From NCBI GenBank assembly GCA_023417475.1, contig JAEZFP010000068.1:124001-188000 (forward strand): DNA of 64,000 bases. Direction: 5' to 3'. Origin of the DNA: Bacillota bacterium. Lineage in GTDB: Bacteria > Bacillota > UBA4882 > UBA8346. The position numbers and the translations under genes were made by a program. The notes beneath the pieces were generated by a model. The model made no database searches. It was given only the letters and a program-made list of their open reading frames with translations, and had not been told where the DNA came from. Positions 42,011 through 51,251 of this stretch are shown piece after piece (the stretch's first letter is position 1; every line of letters begins with the position of its first letter).

Positions 42011-44689
42011 TTAAGCGTCCAAAGCAAGCTTCAATTGTTTTTTGGCATTCACCCGATTGATCGCTTCCGCCAGTTCATTGATTTTATAGGGTTTGCTGAC
42101 GACGCCGCAAAAACCGTATTGAAGATAATCCGCCATAATGGGATCATTGGAATAGCCGCTACTCACAATGGCCTTACATTTTGGATCAACCTTTAATAAT
42201 TCATTGATCGTTTCGCGACCTCCTTTTCCGCCGGGGATGGTCAGATCCAAAATCACAACATCAAACGGATCGCCCGCTTCCATCGCTCGCCGGTAAAGTT
42301 CCAACAATTCGTCGCCGTCTTGGGCCGACCGCACCCGGTACCCGATATACTCCAACATTTGACCGATCAGATACCGGATATTAAGGTCATCATCCATTAG
42401 TAAAACTTTGCCGTCGCCGGTAATATACAGTTCGGTTTCCTCCTCTTTAGAATAGCCCTTGCTGTCACTGGCCGGTAGATAAATATGAAAAATAGTTCCT
42501 TGACCCTCGTTGGGTTCAACTTCAATGTGGCCGTCATGACGTTTAATTATCGAATACGACGTTGCCAACCCCAATCCGCTTCCACCGGGTTTCGTCGTAA
42601 AATACGGATCGAAGATTTTATGCAAGTATTCGTCGGGAATCCCCGAACCCCGATCAGCAATGGACAATTTGATATATTTACCGGTCGGAATCAAGGTGTC
42701 CCGTTTCACAGTCAGGTTTCCCGCCTGAACCGTGATTGTCCCGCCATTGGGCATTGCCTGATACGCATTGATAATCAAATTATTAATCACCTGGCTGATT
42801 TGGCCTTGATCGACTTCAACCGACCAAAGTTCTTCATCCAGTTTAAACTCGCAATTAACATTGGTTCCCCGCAACGCAAACTCGACATTATCGCGGATTA
42901 GATCGGAAATTGAAGCGGTTTTTTTGATCGGAGCGCCACCTTTGGCAAAGGTAAGCAGTTGTTTGGTCAAACCGGTAGCCCGCTCAATCGCTTCCTCTAT
43001 ATCCCGCAAATACTTGGTAATATCGCGATCCCGTTTATAAAACGCGTGAGCCAGTTGGACATTGGCTAAGATTTCGGCTAAAATATTATTAAAATCATGC
43101 GCAATCCCTCCCGCCAAAACTCCTAAGGAATCTAATTTAGCCGCTTTAAATAACTCGTCTTCGATTTTGCGTTTTTCAGTGATATCCCGAAACACCAGCA
43201 CCACGCCGATGATATTGCCAAAGGTGTTGCGAATGGGCGAGCCGCTTAAAACCAAAGCGCGCTCCTCCAAATGCCGATCCACTAAAACCACATTGTCATT
43301 GAACTGCAATATGTCGCTATTTTTGATGATTTCCGCATGAATATCCTCATACGGTTCACTGGTCTGATCGTTGATTAGGTAAAAAATTTCATATAAAGAC
43401 CGCTCAAAAATTTCTCTTTGCGACCAACCCGTGATTTCCTCGGCCGCTTTATTCATCAGAATGATATTCCCTTCAATATCGGTGGCAATCACGCCATCGC
43501 CAATTGAGCGCAAGGTTACGGAAAGCCGCTCTTTCTCTGCAGCCAGTTCCTCCTCCATCAGTTTGTTTTTAGTAATGTCTTCAATCATCACAATGGCATA
43601 TGCCGGGTTATCCGAATCACGCAAAACAGAGCTGGTCACGCTCCCCCATAACAGACCGCCGTCGCTTTTGATAAAACGGTTTTCCAAATGATATTTATTG
43701 ATTTTACCCGACATCAATTCGTCAAACATAAAATTGCCGGTTTCCAGGTCATCGCGAAACGTGATCTCCGCCAAATTCATGTTCCGCAAATAGTTTTTAT
43801 CGTGACCAAACATTTCTTCGACCGACGGATTGGTCTCAATGATCTGCCCCTGCGAGTCGACCAGCACAACTCCGACTCCGGCTCCTTCAAAAACCGCACT
43901 AAACCGTGTTTCACTTAAACGAAGGGCTTCTTCGCTTTTTTCCAGTTTATGATAAGGTTTGACTAAAACCATCGTTAGCGCTGCTTCATACATAAAAAAC
44001 AAGGCAATCATCCGGCAAAACGGCATCAGGATTTTCGTCAGTAAATTGATTGAGTCAAAAAAGATCGCCAACATCATGGAGATCCCCAGAAAAACCAGAC
44101 AAAACTGGATATTTTCAAAGATTACCGCATCGAACTCAATGCGGCGTTTGCGATGAATCGCCAGTGAACCGACGATCAAAATCAGCGCAAAAACTAGCAT
44201 TACTCTGATCTGCCTGTGACTTGGGATAGCATGGTCGAACTGAATAAGGATCGTACCCAGGATCCCTAGATATACTGTAAAAATGGCTGCAATAATCCCG
44301 ATAATTTGTCGTTTCGCTAACCGCTTCTGATTGACATAAGGACCGATAAAAAACACCATTCCCAAAAGCAAATTGGTCAAACAGAGTAATAGCAGTGAAA
44401 GGTGATCTGGCGCTGATTTGAAAGGTTGCAGCGAATCGAGGAACAGATTGAACAGGTCCAAAAAACTCACAAAAAAAAAGGCGATTCCTAAAAACAAAAA
44501 ATAACGGTTGACCGCGAAACGACGGGTCACCCAGATATTTAGGGAAAAGTTGAATGTCAAGAAAATTCCGATACTCCTAATCAATTTAAGATATATCGGG
44601 AAATTGAAATGTGCCAATGGAAAAACCAACAACAATAAAACACTCATTATTCCTAGGGTTTGATATTTATGAACCGGTTGGTGCTTCAT
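42011..44689 (-). CDS. Hybrid sensor histidine kinase with membrane, PAS and receiver domains
   Basis: About 892 residues. Residues 1-240 hold about seven to eight membrane helices. Two PAS domains follow (ETRFSAVFEGAGVGVV near 260; RLSVTLRSIGDGVIATD near 390). The HisKA region contains GGIAHDFNNILAEIL near 535 with the phospho-acceptor His, then HATPase_c with NLIINAYQAMPNGG near 640 and GGSGLGLATSYSIIKRH near 710. A C-terminal receiver has VVILDLTIPGGKGG near 810. ATG 44689 has GGAGG 8 nt upstream. The ligand is unknown. Confidence 0.9.
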   Translation of the reverse strand: MKHQPVHKYQTLGIMSVLLLLVFPLAHFNFPIYLKLIRSIGIFLTFNFSLNIWVTRRFAVNRYFLFLGIAFFFVSFLDLFNLFLDSLQPFKSAPDHLSLLLLCLTNLLLGMVFFIGPYVNQKRLAKRQIIGIIAAIFTVYLGILGTILIQFDHAIPSHRQIRVMLVFALILIVGSLAIHRKRRIEFDAVIFENIQFCLVFLGISMMLAIFFDSINLLTKILMPFCRMIALFFMYEAALTMVLVKPYHKLEKSEEALRLSETRFSAVFEGAGVGVVLVDSQGQIIETNPSVEEMFGHDKNYLRNMNLAEITFRDDLETGNFMFDELMSGKINKYHLENRFIKSDGGLLWGSVTSSVLRDSDNPAYAIVMIEDITKNKLMEEELAAEKERLSVTLRSIGDGVIATDIEGNIILMNKAAEEITGWSQREIFERSLYEIFYLINDQTSEPYEDIHAEIIKNSDILQFNDNVVLVDRHLEERALVLSGSPIRNTFGNIIGVVLVFRDITEKRKIEDELFKAAKLDSLGVLAGGIAHDFNNILAEILANVQLAHAFYKRDRDITKYLRDIEEAIERATGLTKQLLTFAKGGAPIKKTASISDLIRDNVEFALRGTNVNCEFKLDEELWSVEVDQGQISQVINNLIINAYQAMPNGGTITVQAGNLTVKRDTLIPTGKYIKLSIADRGSGIPDEYLHKIFDPYFTTKPGGSGLGLATSYSIIKRHDGHIEVEPNEGQGTIFHIYLPASDSKGYSKEEETELYITGDGKVLLMDDDLNIRYLIGQMLEYIGYRVRSAQDGDELLELYRRAMEAGDPFDVVILDLTIPGGKGGRETINELLKVDPKCKAIVSSGYSNDPIMADYLQYGFCGVVSKPYKINELAEAINRVNAKKQLKLALDA

Positions 44690-44908
44690 AAATTCAACCT
44701 CCGACACCATGAGATTTTCATTGCTTTCATTCTTGTTGCCTAATGAGTTTGGATTGTTTCTGGTTTGCGGAAAATGAAATTGGCAGAATGAGGTTGTCTT
44801 CGTATTATATCATAATTTTTACCCTTTCGGCCAACTTTTACCAGTTTTTAAAGCTGGGGAATATCCGATCGGGAGAATATTCAAGAATAATTAAATGGTT
44901 TTTCATTT

Positions 44909-45084
44909 GTGAGCAATAAAAAACAAGCCTTTTGACAAGCCACTGAAAAACCTCCGCTCCGAAAGATTGACCGACCATATATAGTGAGTAGCTTGTTTTA
45001 GGCTATCAATATATTGTCGGTCAATGTTATTAAGAGCAGTTTTTCAGTGGCCTCGCCTTTTGAGGCTTGTTTTTTATTGCTCAC
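44909..45084 (-). terminator. glnS terminator split by an inserted element
   Basis: GTGAGCAATAAAAAACAAGCC (44909-44929) is the exact complement of 45064-45084. Without the 119-bp element and one copy of its target duplication the arms would form a hairpin with loop TTTTGA. The insertion sits in that loop. Confidence 0.8.
44936..45054. mobile_element. 119-bp MITE-like hairpin element, copy 2
   Basis: The same element as 8168-8286, with terminal inverted repeat GCCACTGAAAAAC. It is flanked by the 9-bp direct repeat GCCTTTTGA (44927-44935 and 45055-45063). Compared with copy 1, an internal T-A pair became G-C on both arms, which keeps the stem. It occupies the loop of the glnS terminator. The rest of the 44.7-45.1 kb gap holds no gene. 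Confidence 0.85.
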
Positions 45085-45095
45085 GATATTAATTG

Positions 45096-46814
45096 TTATT
45101 TATTTTCGCCTTTGCCGCTCCATGAGTCGCGCAAACCCACAGTACGGTTGAAAACAAGGCGGTTACCGGGTTTCGAATCGCAGTCGACACAGAAGTACCC
45201 TTGGCGCAAAAATTGGAATCGCTCGCCCGGTACCGCTGTTTTTAAGCTAGGTTCAATTTTACAATGGTTCAAAACCACCAATGATTCGGGGTTTAATGGC
45301 GAATTTTCAGTAGGATTGTCATCAAAAAACAGATGATCATATAAACGGACTTCCGCATCAAGCGCGTGATCCACCGAAACCCAATGTAAAGTTCCTTTGA
45401 CTTTCCGTCCGTCCGCCGACCATCCCCCGCGGGTTTCCGGGTCGTATGAACAATGAATTTCGGTGATGGTTCCGGTTTCGGGATCTTTCACCACGTGTTC
45501 GCATTTAACATAATAGGCGTGCTTGAGACGGACTTCTTTACCCGGCGCCAAACGGAAATATCCTTTAGGCGGCTCTTCTTTAAAATCCTCACGTTCAATA
45601 TAGATCGTTTTGCTAAACGGCACCTTCCGGGTACCCATTTCCGGGTTTTCCGGATTGATTTCCGCGTCAAACTCTTCGACTTGACCGTCGGGATAATTAT
45701 CGATAATCAGTTTAATTGGGTCTAATACAGCCATAACTCGCGACGCCCGCGCATTCATGTCTTCACGGATGCAATGTTCAAGCAAGGCGATATCCACAAC
45801 GCTATTACTTTTCGCAACCCCGATCCGGTCACAAAAATTGCGGATGGCTTCCGGGGTGTAGCCGCGCCGCCGCAGACCGGAAATGGTGGGCATCCGGGGA
45901 TCATCCCACCCGCTGACGATACCGTTTTTGACCAGTCCCAACAGATACCGTTTGCTCATCATGGTATGGTTCAAATTTAAACGCGCGAACTCAATTTGCC
46001 GGGGTTGCGCCGGCAGATCCAGATTTTCGATGACCCAATTATATAAAGGACGGTGATCTTCAAATTCTAATGTACAGATTGAATGAGTAATCCCTTCCAA
46101 AGCATCGGAGACCGGATGGGCGTAATCGTACATTGGATAAATGCACCACTCATCCCCGGTTCGATGATGAGTTGCACGTAAAATTCGATAAAGAACCGGA
46201 TCGCGCAGATTGATATTGGGTGACCCCATATCGATCTTCGCCCGTAAAACCCGGGAACCATCGGGGAATTCACCATTGCGCATCCGTTGAAATAGATCAA
46301 GATTTTCGGTAATCGTCCGGTTGCGATTGGGACTCTCTTTGCCGGGTTCGGTTAAAGTTCCCCGGTATTCGCGCATCTCTGGCGCTGTCAAATCACAAAC
46401 AAATGCTTTGCCGGCTTTGATTAATTGGACGGCGTATTGATAAAGCTGCTCGTAATAATCGGAGGCGTAAAAAAGACGATCTTCCCAATCAAACCCCAAC
46501 CATTTCACGTCTTCCTGAATGGACTCGACATATTCGGTATCTTCTTTACTGGGATTCGTATCGTCAAAACGGAGATTGGTGAAACCCCCGTTACGTTTGG
46601 CGATTCCAAAATTAAGACAGATCGATTTGGCGTGGCCAATATGTAAATATCCGTTTGGTTCGGGAGGAAACCGGGTGTGGACGCGATTCCCGTGTTTACC
46701 GGTTTTAAAATCTTCATTAATAATCTCTTGAATAAAATTTGTCGGTACGGCAGGATTTGACGGGTTCGTTATTTCGTTTTGATCGTTGTTTGTTCTGGCA
46801 TTTTCTGCTTCCAT
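45096..46814 (-). CDS. glnS: Glutaminyl-tRNA synthetase
   Basis: A 572-residue class I synthetase. The HIGH motif is PNGYLHIGHAKS near residue 48, and the KMSKS-like motif is TMMSKRYLLGL near 275. The RRRGYTPEAIRNFC segment and the C-terminal two-barrel anticodon domain are typical of GlnRS rather than GluRS. GlnRS is found in only some Firmicutes, which otherwise amidate Glu-tRNA-Gln. A tRNA-Gln gene lies 6 kb away. ATG 46814 has GGGGGAG upstream; the longer frame to 46847 has none. Confidence 0.95.
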   Translation of the reverse strand: MEAENARTNNDQNEITNPSNPAVPTNFIQEIINEDFKTGKHGNRVHTRFPPEPNGYLHIGHAKSICLNFGIAKRNGGFTNLRFDDTNPSKEDTEYVESIQEDVKWLGFDWEDRLFYASDYYEQLYQYAVQLIKAGKAFVCDLTAPEMREYRGTLTEPGKESPNRNRTITENLDLFQRMRNGEFPDGSRVLRAKIDMGSPNINLRDPVLYRILRATHHRTGDEWCIYPMYDYAHPVSDALEGITHSICTLEFEDHRPLYNWVIENLDLPAQPRQIEFARLNLNHTMMSKRYLLGLVKNGIVSGWDDPRMPTISGLRRRGYTPEAIRNFCDRIGVAKSNSVVDIALLEHCIREDMNARASRVMAVLDPIKLIIDNYPDGQVEEFDAEINPENPEMGTRKVPFSKTIYIEREDFKEEPPKGYFRLAPGKEVRLKHAYYVKCEHVVKDPETGTITEIHCSYDPETRGGWSADGRKVKGTLHWVSVDHALDAEVRLYDHLFFDDNPTENSPLNPESLVVLNHCKIEPSLKTAVPGERFQFLRQGYFCVDCDSKPGNRLVFNRTVGLRDSWSGKGENK

Positions 46815-46962
46815 CGCAGTCTCCCCCTTGAAAATATTCCGTTTCAAAATGTGCTCGAAATCGGCTTACCCGCAACGCGCTTTCGGCGTAGGTAAATTTC
46901 TAATTTTCTTACTCATTATAATATTGATTGAAAATACTTTGCAAATGCTTTTTTACGAACCC

Positions 46963-49149
46963 TTAAAAAAGGCGTCCCAAAGTAAAACTGATTCTACCCC
47001 GATTTTCTTCTCCAAAACTTGTTCCAAGATAAACCGTTCCAAAAATCGTCGAGCAATACCAGCCAATGGATAGATCGTTCGTCAGTTCCGGTTCAGTTTT
47101 TGCAAAAGTGCCACCCCGTTCGGCGAGGATCGTTAAATAAATATTATTTTGATTGAGCGGTAGTTTTCCCACATATTTAAGATAGCCAACGGATCCTAGA
47201 AAATAATTTTCGCCCCGCAATTGATCGATATCGAAAGTACCCATTTTTAGCGGCCCTCCCAACCGGAACTGTTGCATGATAGGAACTTCACCTTGCGTCG
47301 TAAAGCCCGCTGCCAATTGGGTATAAAGACCATCCCGCTTACCCACCGGATGCAGCCAGCGGAGATCCGCTTCGGCGGTTGCGAAGGCATCGTCCGCATT
47401 GGGAGCATCAAAATAATAATCGGCATTCAATTTGACCAGAAAACCTTCGCCCGGAGCACGTCGATTTTCTGAGGCGGAGTATTTGAATTGAAATTTGGCC
47501 TTTCGGAATTGCCCGTTCATTGGGGGTAAATCCGGTCCGGTCAATGTCCGTACCGCTTGATTACCGCCCTCGTAGCCAAATCTTGCTTCAGCGAAGCGAT
47601 TGAAAGAATACCCGATATCAAAACCAAGACTTTTATTGCTGACCTTAAAATTATTTAAGCGGGTCTCTCCCTGAAACAGATAACTGTTAACCTGCTCAAA
47701 ACTTAGTTGGGGAGCGATAAACCAACCGTTGCCGATGGGCTTATATAGCTCGGAGGTCAACCCCGGCGCAGTGCCAACCTGTAAATCGGTCCGGAGTTCA
47801 GAGTCATCCCCCGCAATTTGAAACGAGGTAATCCGGCTGCGCAAGTTAAAATCGGCATGATCACCCGAAAAGTTGGTCTGAAAGATAAATCCGATAAAAG
47901 GCGGCCCATATGATTTTTCGGTAACAGTAACCAGCAAAACCGGAGTGTTTTCTTGCAAAATCATTTCGTACCGTATACTTTCATAAAACCCCGAACCGAT
48001 GATTTCATTTAACTTAGTTTCCAAAGCCGCCGGATTAATCGGTTTCCCAATAAGCGGTTGCAGTTTCGCTTGAATTTTCCGGTAGTTGTAACCCGATGCG
48101 CCGACAACTTGAATCGCTTCCGGAACCAACGGTTGTGAATGCTTCCGAAGCAATCGCTGCTGCAAATACTCGTTCCACGCTTCATCATCAACCGTATAGT
48201 TTCGTAATTGGGAGGCCATTTGGGCGGCGGCTTGGTAACCCGCTTCAATAAATTGGGAAACGGCATTCCAATTAGCATATGATAGATTATTGACTTGCGG
48301 ATGAAGGATAACATCGGCTAATTCCAACGAACGGCGGGTATTATCCACAATCACGGTGTTAATTGAGCTTAACAGGACTGACTCATACCGTTTCATATCC
48401 TTATTCTGATTACTTTCGTTGCAATTTACGGCAATGACCGCATCGGCGCCCATTTTCAACGCCACATCAGCCGGAACATTATTAACCAATCCGCCATCAA
48501 CCAGTAACCGACCCTCCCGTTCAACCGGAACAAACACCCCCGGAATGGACATGGTGGCACGCATCGCTTCAGCGAGCGACCCATCTTCCAAGATTACCGC
48601 TTCGGCGTATCGGATATCGGTTGCGACACAACGATACGGGATTGGCAACTCGTCAAAGCTACTCAAATGGGAATAGGGCAAAGCCAAACGGCTTAAAAGT
48701 AAGTTCACTTGATAGACCGAAAGCCCGTTGGGAATGGAAAAACTCCTTTTCGCGCCGAGTTCAATCGGGGTTGGGTATTCAAGCAAATCTTCTTTCCGGC
48801 GAAACTCCATCTTATTAAAGGGAGGCGTTGAATTAAAGATATTATTCCAGTCGATTTGATAAATCAATTGCTCAATTTCGCTCGGACTCATTCCCATGGC
48901 GTAAAAACCGCCCATCAACCCACCCATGCTTGTTCCCGCCACATAATCGACTGGGATGTGATTTTCTTCCAACCATTTTAAAACTCCGATGTGTGTAAAA
49001 CCCATCGCGCTTCCGCCGCCCAAAGCCAAACCGATCTTCTTCCGACTTACCGATTGCTTCGTCTCGGATCCGGTAGCTGCCGACGTTGAAACATTACATC
49101 CCAAAAACAATATCAGTATCAGGACTAGGATAGCCATCCGATTTTTCAT
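46963..49149 (-). CDS. Type Vd (PlpD-like) protein: patatin phospholipase, POTRA and outer-membrane beta-barrel
   Basis: A 728-residue exported protein. Signal peptide at residues 1-25. The patatin lipase domain (about 37-330) has the oxyanion loop GLALGGGSAMGFTHIG, the nucleophile elbow GTSMGG and the catalytic DGG motif in LLVDGGLVNN. A POTRA domain follows (about 345-420), then about 300 residues of alternating beta strands ending in F (ISFTLGRLF), as in outer-membrane barrels. This is the architecture of type Vd secretion proteins such as PlpD. It implies an outer membrane in a spore former. The gene is upstream of glnS, with GGAGGG before ATG 49149. Confidence 0.85.
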   Translation of the reverse strand: MKNRMAILVLILILFLGCNVSTSAATGSETKQSVSRKKIGLALGGGSAMGFTHIGVLKWLEENHIPVDYVAGTSMGGLMGGFYAMGMSPSEIEQLIYQIDWNNIFNSTPPFNKMEFRRKEDLLEYPTPIELGAKRSFSIPNGLSVYQVNLLLSRLALPYSHLSSFDELPIPYRCVATDIRYAEAVILEDGSLAEAMRATMSIPGVFVPVEREGRLLVDGGLVNNVPADVALKMGADAVIAVNCNESNQNKDMKRYESVLLSSINTVIVDNTRRSLELADVILHPQVNNLSYANWNAVSQFIEAGYQAAAQMASQLRNYTVDDEAWNEYLQQRLLRKHSQPLVPEAIQVVGASGYNYRKIQAKLQPLIGKPINPAALETKLNEIIGSGFYESIRYEMILQENTPVLLVTVTEKSYGPPFIGFIFQTNFSGDHADFNLRSRITSFQIAGDDSELRTDLQVGTAPGLTSELYKPIGNGWFIAPQLSFEQVNSYLFQGETRLNNFKVSNKSLGFDIGYSFNRFAEARFGYEGGNQAVRTLTGPDLPPMNGQFRKAKFQFKYSASENRRAPGEGFLVKLNADYYFDAPNADDAFATAEADLRWLHPVGKRDGLYTQLAAGFTTQGEVPIMQQFRLGGPLKMGTFDIDQLRGENYFLGSVGYLKYVGKLPLNQNNIYLTILAERGGTFAKTEPELTNDLSIGWYCSTIFGTVYLGTSFGEENRGRISFTLGRLF

Positions 49150-49369
49150 AAACCCTCCGGGTTAAAAGCATTCGGAAATGATTTTTGAAATAGTAATTCT
49201 CAAATAGCTGCGTTTTTTCCTCTTTATACTTGAGATTTATCAGCAATTATTTTCTGGAAACTGGATGCTAACCATTTAATGTTAACCAATGTCAATTATT
49301 GCATAAAATTCATTATTTTCGGCAAATCCGATATATACAATAAAATTTGTTCTTTATAAAATGTTAATA

Positions 49370-49486
49370 CCAATCATTTCCACCCAACTCCACGTTGCTG
49401 GGTGAATGATTGGCAATTGAAGGATTTCCAAACCTTGGGAAAGGGGGCTTGTTGATTTAATCCCCATAATAAAAGAAAACGGAGGA
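49370..49486 (+). promoter_or_regulatory. Structured leader of the pectate lyase gene
   Basis: CCAATCATT-TC-CACCCA (49370-49386) pairs with TGGGTG-AATGATTGG (49399-49413), a 15-bp stem with a 2-nt bulge. Two further short stems (TTTCC/GGGAAA and GGGG/CCCC) follow before the ribosome binding site. No known riboswitch class is recognised. The 49150-49370 part of the gap is AT-rich with no gene; a promoter is not clear. Confidence 0.4.
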
Positions 49487-49492
49487 TTGAAA

Positions 49493-50398
49493 ATGCGATT
49501 ACGAACAACACTGCTTTGGGTCACGCTCGTTATGGCAACTTCGTTAGTCTTCTTAAATGGCTGTGGTAATTCCAATTCTTCATCAACCGCTTCCACTTCG
49601 TCGACACTTAATGAAACGAATTCCAACGAGATTTCTGCGAAAGCTTCAACAACAGTCACAACCGAAAGCGCTTTAAAAACCGCGGTCGCTAATGCCAAAG
49701 CGGGCGATGTTATTACCATCAGCGGTACGATCAAACTCACCAGTACGTTACAGTTATTAGCAAGTGGCACCTCAAGTTCAAAAATTAATATTAGCGGTGG
49801 TACCCTTGATTGTTCTGGTACCGGCGGGTGGGGTGTTAAAGTAAACGGGAGTTACTGGAATATTCAAAACATCCACATCACCAAGGCTCCAAGCGTGGGA
49901 ATCTGCTTCCAAAGCGGAGGCTATAATTATGTCAATAATCTAACCACCGATTATTGCGGAGACTCGGGATTCCAGATCTATAACGGGGCTCACGACAATA
50001 ATGTCGTCAATTGTAAATCCAATTACAATTATGACAGTGCCACCAGTGGTGAAAACGCGGACGGGTTTGCTTGTAAATTGTCCGCCGGCGCCGGAAATAA
50101 ATTCACCTCATGTACCGCAACTTATAACTCCGATGACGGTTGGGATCTATATGGACAACCATATCCGGTGACCATCTCCGGTTGTACGGCGAATAATAAC
50201 GGCAAAGGTTCCGCCGGCGACGGCAATGGCTTTAAACTTGGCAGTTCCGGATTGAGTGTCGCCCATGTTATTTCTAACTGTTCGGCCAGCAATAATTCTC
50301 CCGGTTGGGGTTTCACTCGTAACGGCAATGCCAAAGGCGTCATTAAATACAGCGGTTTGACCGGTTCCGGAAATGCGGCGGGATTAAGTGACCTATAA
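49493..50398 (+). CDS. Pectate lyase family 9 lipoprotein
   Basis: A 301-residue right-handed beta-helix protein. The lipoprotein signal ends in VFLNGC (Cys near residue 25). Key PL9 motifs: an Asp in ENADGFACKL, calcium-binding Asp residues in YNSDDGWDLYG, and the catalytic-base Lys in DGNGFKLGSSG. This fits PL9, which cleaves polygalacturonate by beta-elimination with Ca2+. It is shorter than Pel9A but keeps the active site. ATG 49493 has GGAGG 7 nt upstream. It probably feeds the GH4 alpha-galacturonidase (5712-7100). Confidence 0.85.
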   Translation: MRLRTTLLWVTLVMATSLVFLNGCGNSNSSSTASTSSTLNETNSNEISAKASTTVTTESALKTAVANAKAGDVITISGTIKLTSTLQLLASGTSSSKINISGGTLDCSGTGGWGVKVNGSYWNIQNIHITKAPSVGICFQSGGYNYVNNLTTDYCGDSGFQIYNGAHDNNVVNCKSNYNYDSATSGENADGFACKLSAGAGNKFTSCTATYNSDDGWDLYGQPYPVTISGCTANNNGKGSAGDGNGFKLGSSGLSVAHVISNCSASNNSPGWGFTRNGNAKGVIKYSGLTGSGNAAGLSDL

Positions 50399-50447
50399 GT
50401 CCAAGGGGTAAGTGGTCAAACTGCCTACGCTCCATCAAATTTTAAAA

Positions 50448-50476
50448 GAGCATCCCCGCTATTTCAAGGGATGCTC
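50448..50476. terminator. Bidirectional terminator between the PL9 gene and motB
   Basis: GAGCATCCC pairs with GGGATGCTC (9 bp). T-runs lie beyond both arms, so it serves the convergent PL9 and motB genes. Confidence 0.8.
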
Positions 50477-50517
50477 GTATTTTATCTTGATTTGCGGAAA
50501 CGCCGCGGAACCCTCTT

Positions 50518-51249
50518 TCAATTAAGAAATTTCCGAACCAGAAATATTTCAACTCTCCGGTTTTTCGCTCTTCCTGTTTCGGTGGAATTATCGTATTTCG
50601 GCGCGTATTGACTGTACCCTTCAATTGAAAATCTTTCCGCTGCCAATCCACCTTTTTCAATGAGAAAATTCGTGACATTGATCGCGCGAATGGCGCTTAA
50701 ATCCCAATTGGAACGAATTTTTGCGTTACGAATCGGAATATTGTCAGTATGACCGGCCACCTTGATATTGTTATCCAAACCGTTTAACGTTTTGGCAATT
50801 TCTAAAAGTAACGGCGAAACGCTTGTTAAAACGTCCGCATTTCCGGAATAAAAAAGCACCGCTTCCTGGATTGAAATATCTAACCCTTGTTCACTAATTT
50901 CAACTTTTACTTTGCCCGAATACCCCGAGTTTTCAATATGCCGTTCGATTCGTTCTTTGATCTCATGCATCATATTTTCTTCCGAGGCGCGACTGTTGAT
51001 CGGATTGGCTCCCGGTCTCCCGGAAGGATACATTGGTATTGCAGAGGCGCCATCTTTAGCCATAAACCCACGCCCCCCGGCGAAAATCACATTAAATTCT
51101 TCACTGATCTTTTTAAATTTCTGTTTATCCATATTGCTCATGGCAAACATCACAATAAACAACGCTAAAAGCAAGGTGAGTAAATCTGAATAAGGAAGCA
51201 GCCAAGTTTCGTCGGCATGCTCTTCATGGTGCTGCTTTTTCTTTGCCAT
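50518..51249 (-). CDS. motB: Flagellar motor protein MotB
   Basis: A 243-residue stator protein. The single transmembrane helix with the essential proton-binding Asp is WLLPYSDLLTLLLALFIVMFA near residues 16-36. The C-terminal OmpA-like peptidoglycan-binding domain has VAGHTDNIPI near residue 165 and RIKTN-type ARIRSNWDLSAIRA after it. It follows motA by 2 bp. Confidence 0.95.
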   Translation of the reverse strand: MAKKKQHHEEHADETWLLPYSDLLTLLLALFIVMFAMSNMDKQKFKKISEEFNVIFAGGRGFMAKDGASAIPMYPSGRPGANPINSRASEENMMHEIKERIERHIENSGYSGKVKVEISEQGLDISIQEAVLFYSGNADVLTSVSPLLLEIAKTLNGLDNNIKVAGHTDNIPIRNAKIRSNWDLSAIRAINVTNFLIEKGGLAAERFSIEGYSQYAPKYDNSTETGRAKNRRVEIFLVRKFLN

Positions 51250-51251
51250 GC

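Noticed and set aside
46815..46962. T-box leader upstream of glnS
   Set aside because: The gap is under 150 bp and shows no T-box sequence or terminator/antiterminator pair.
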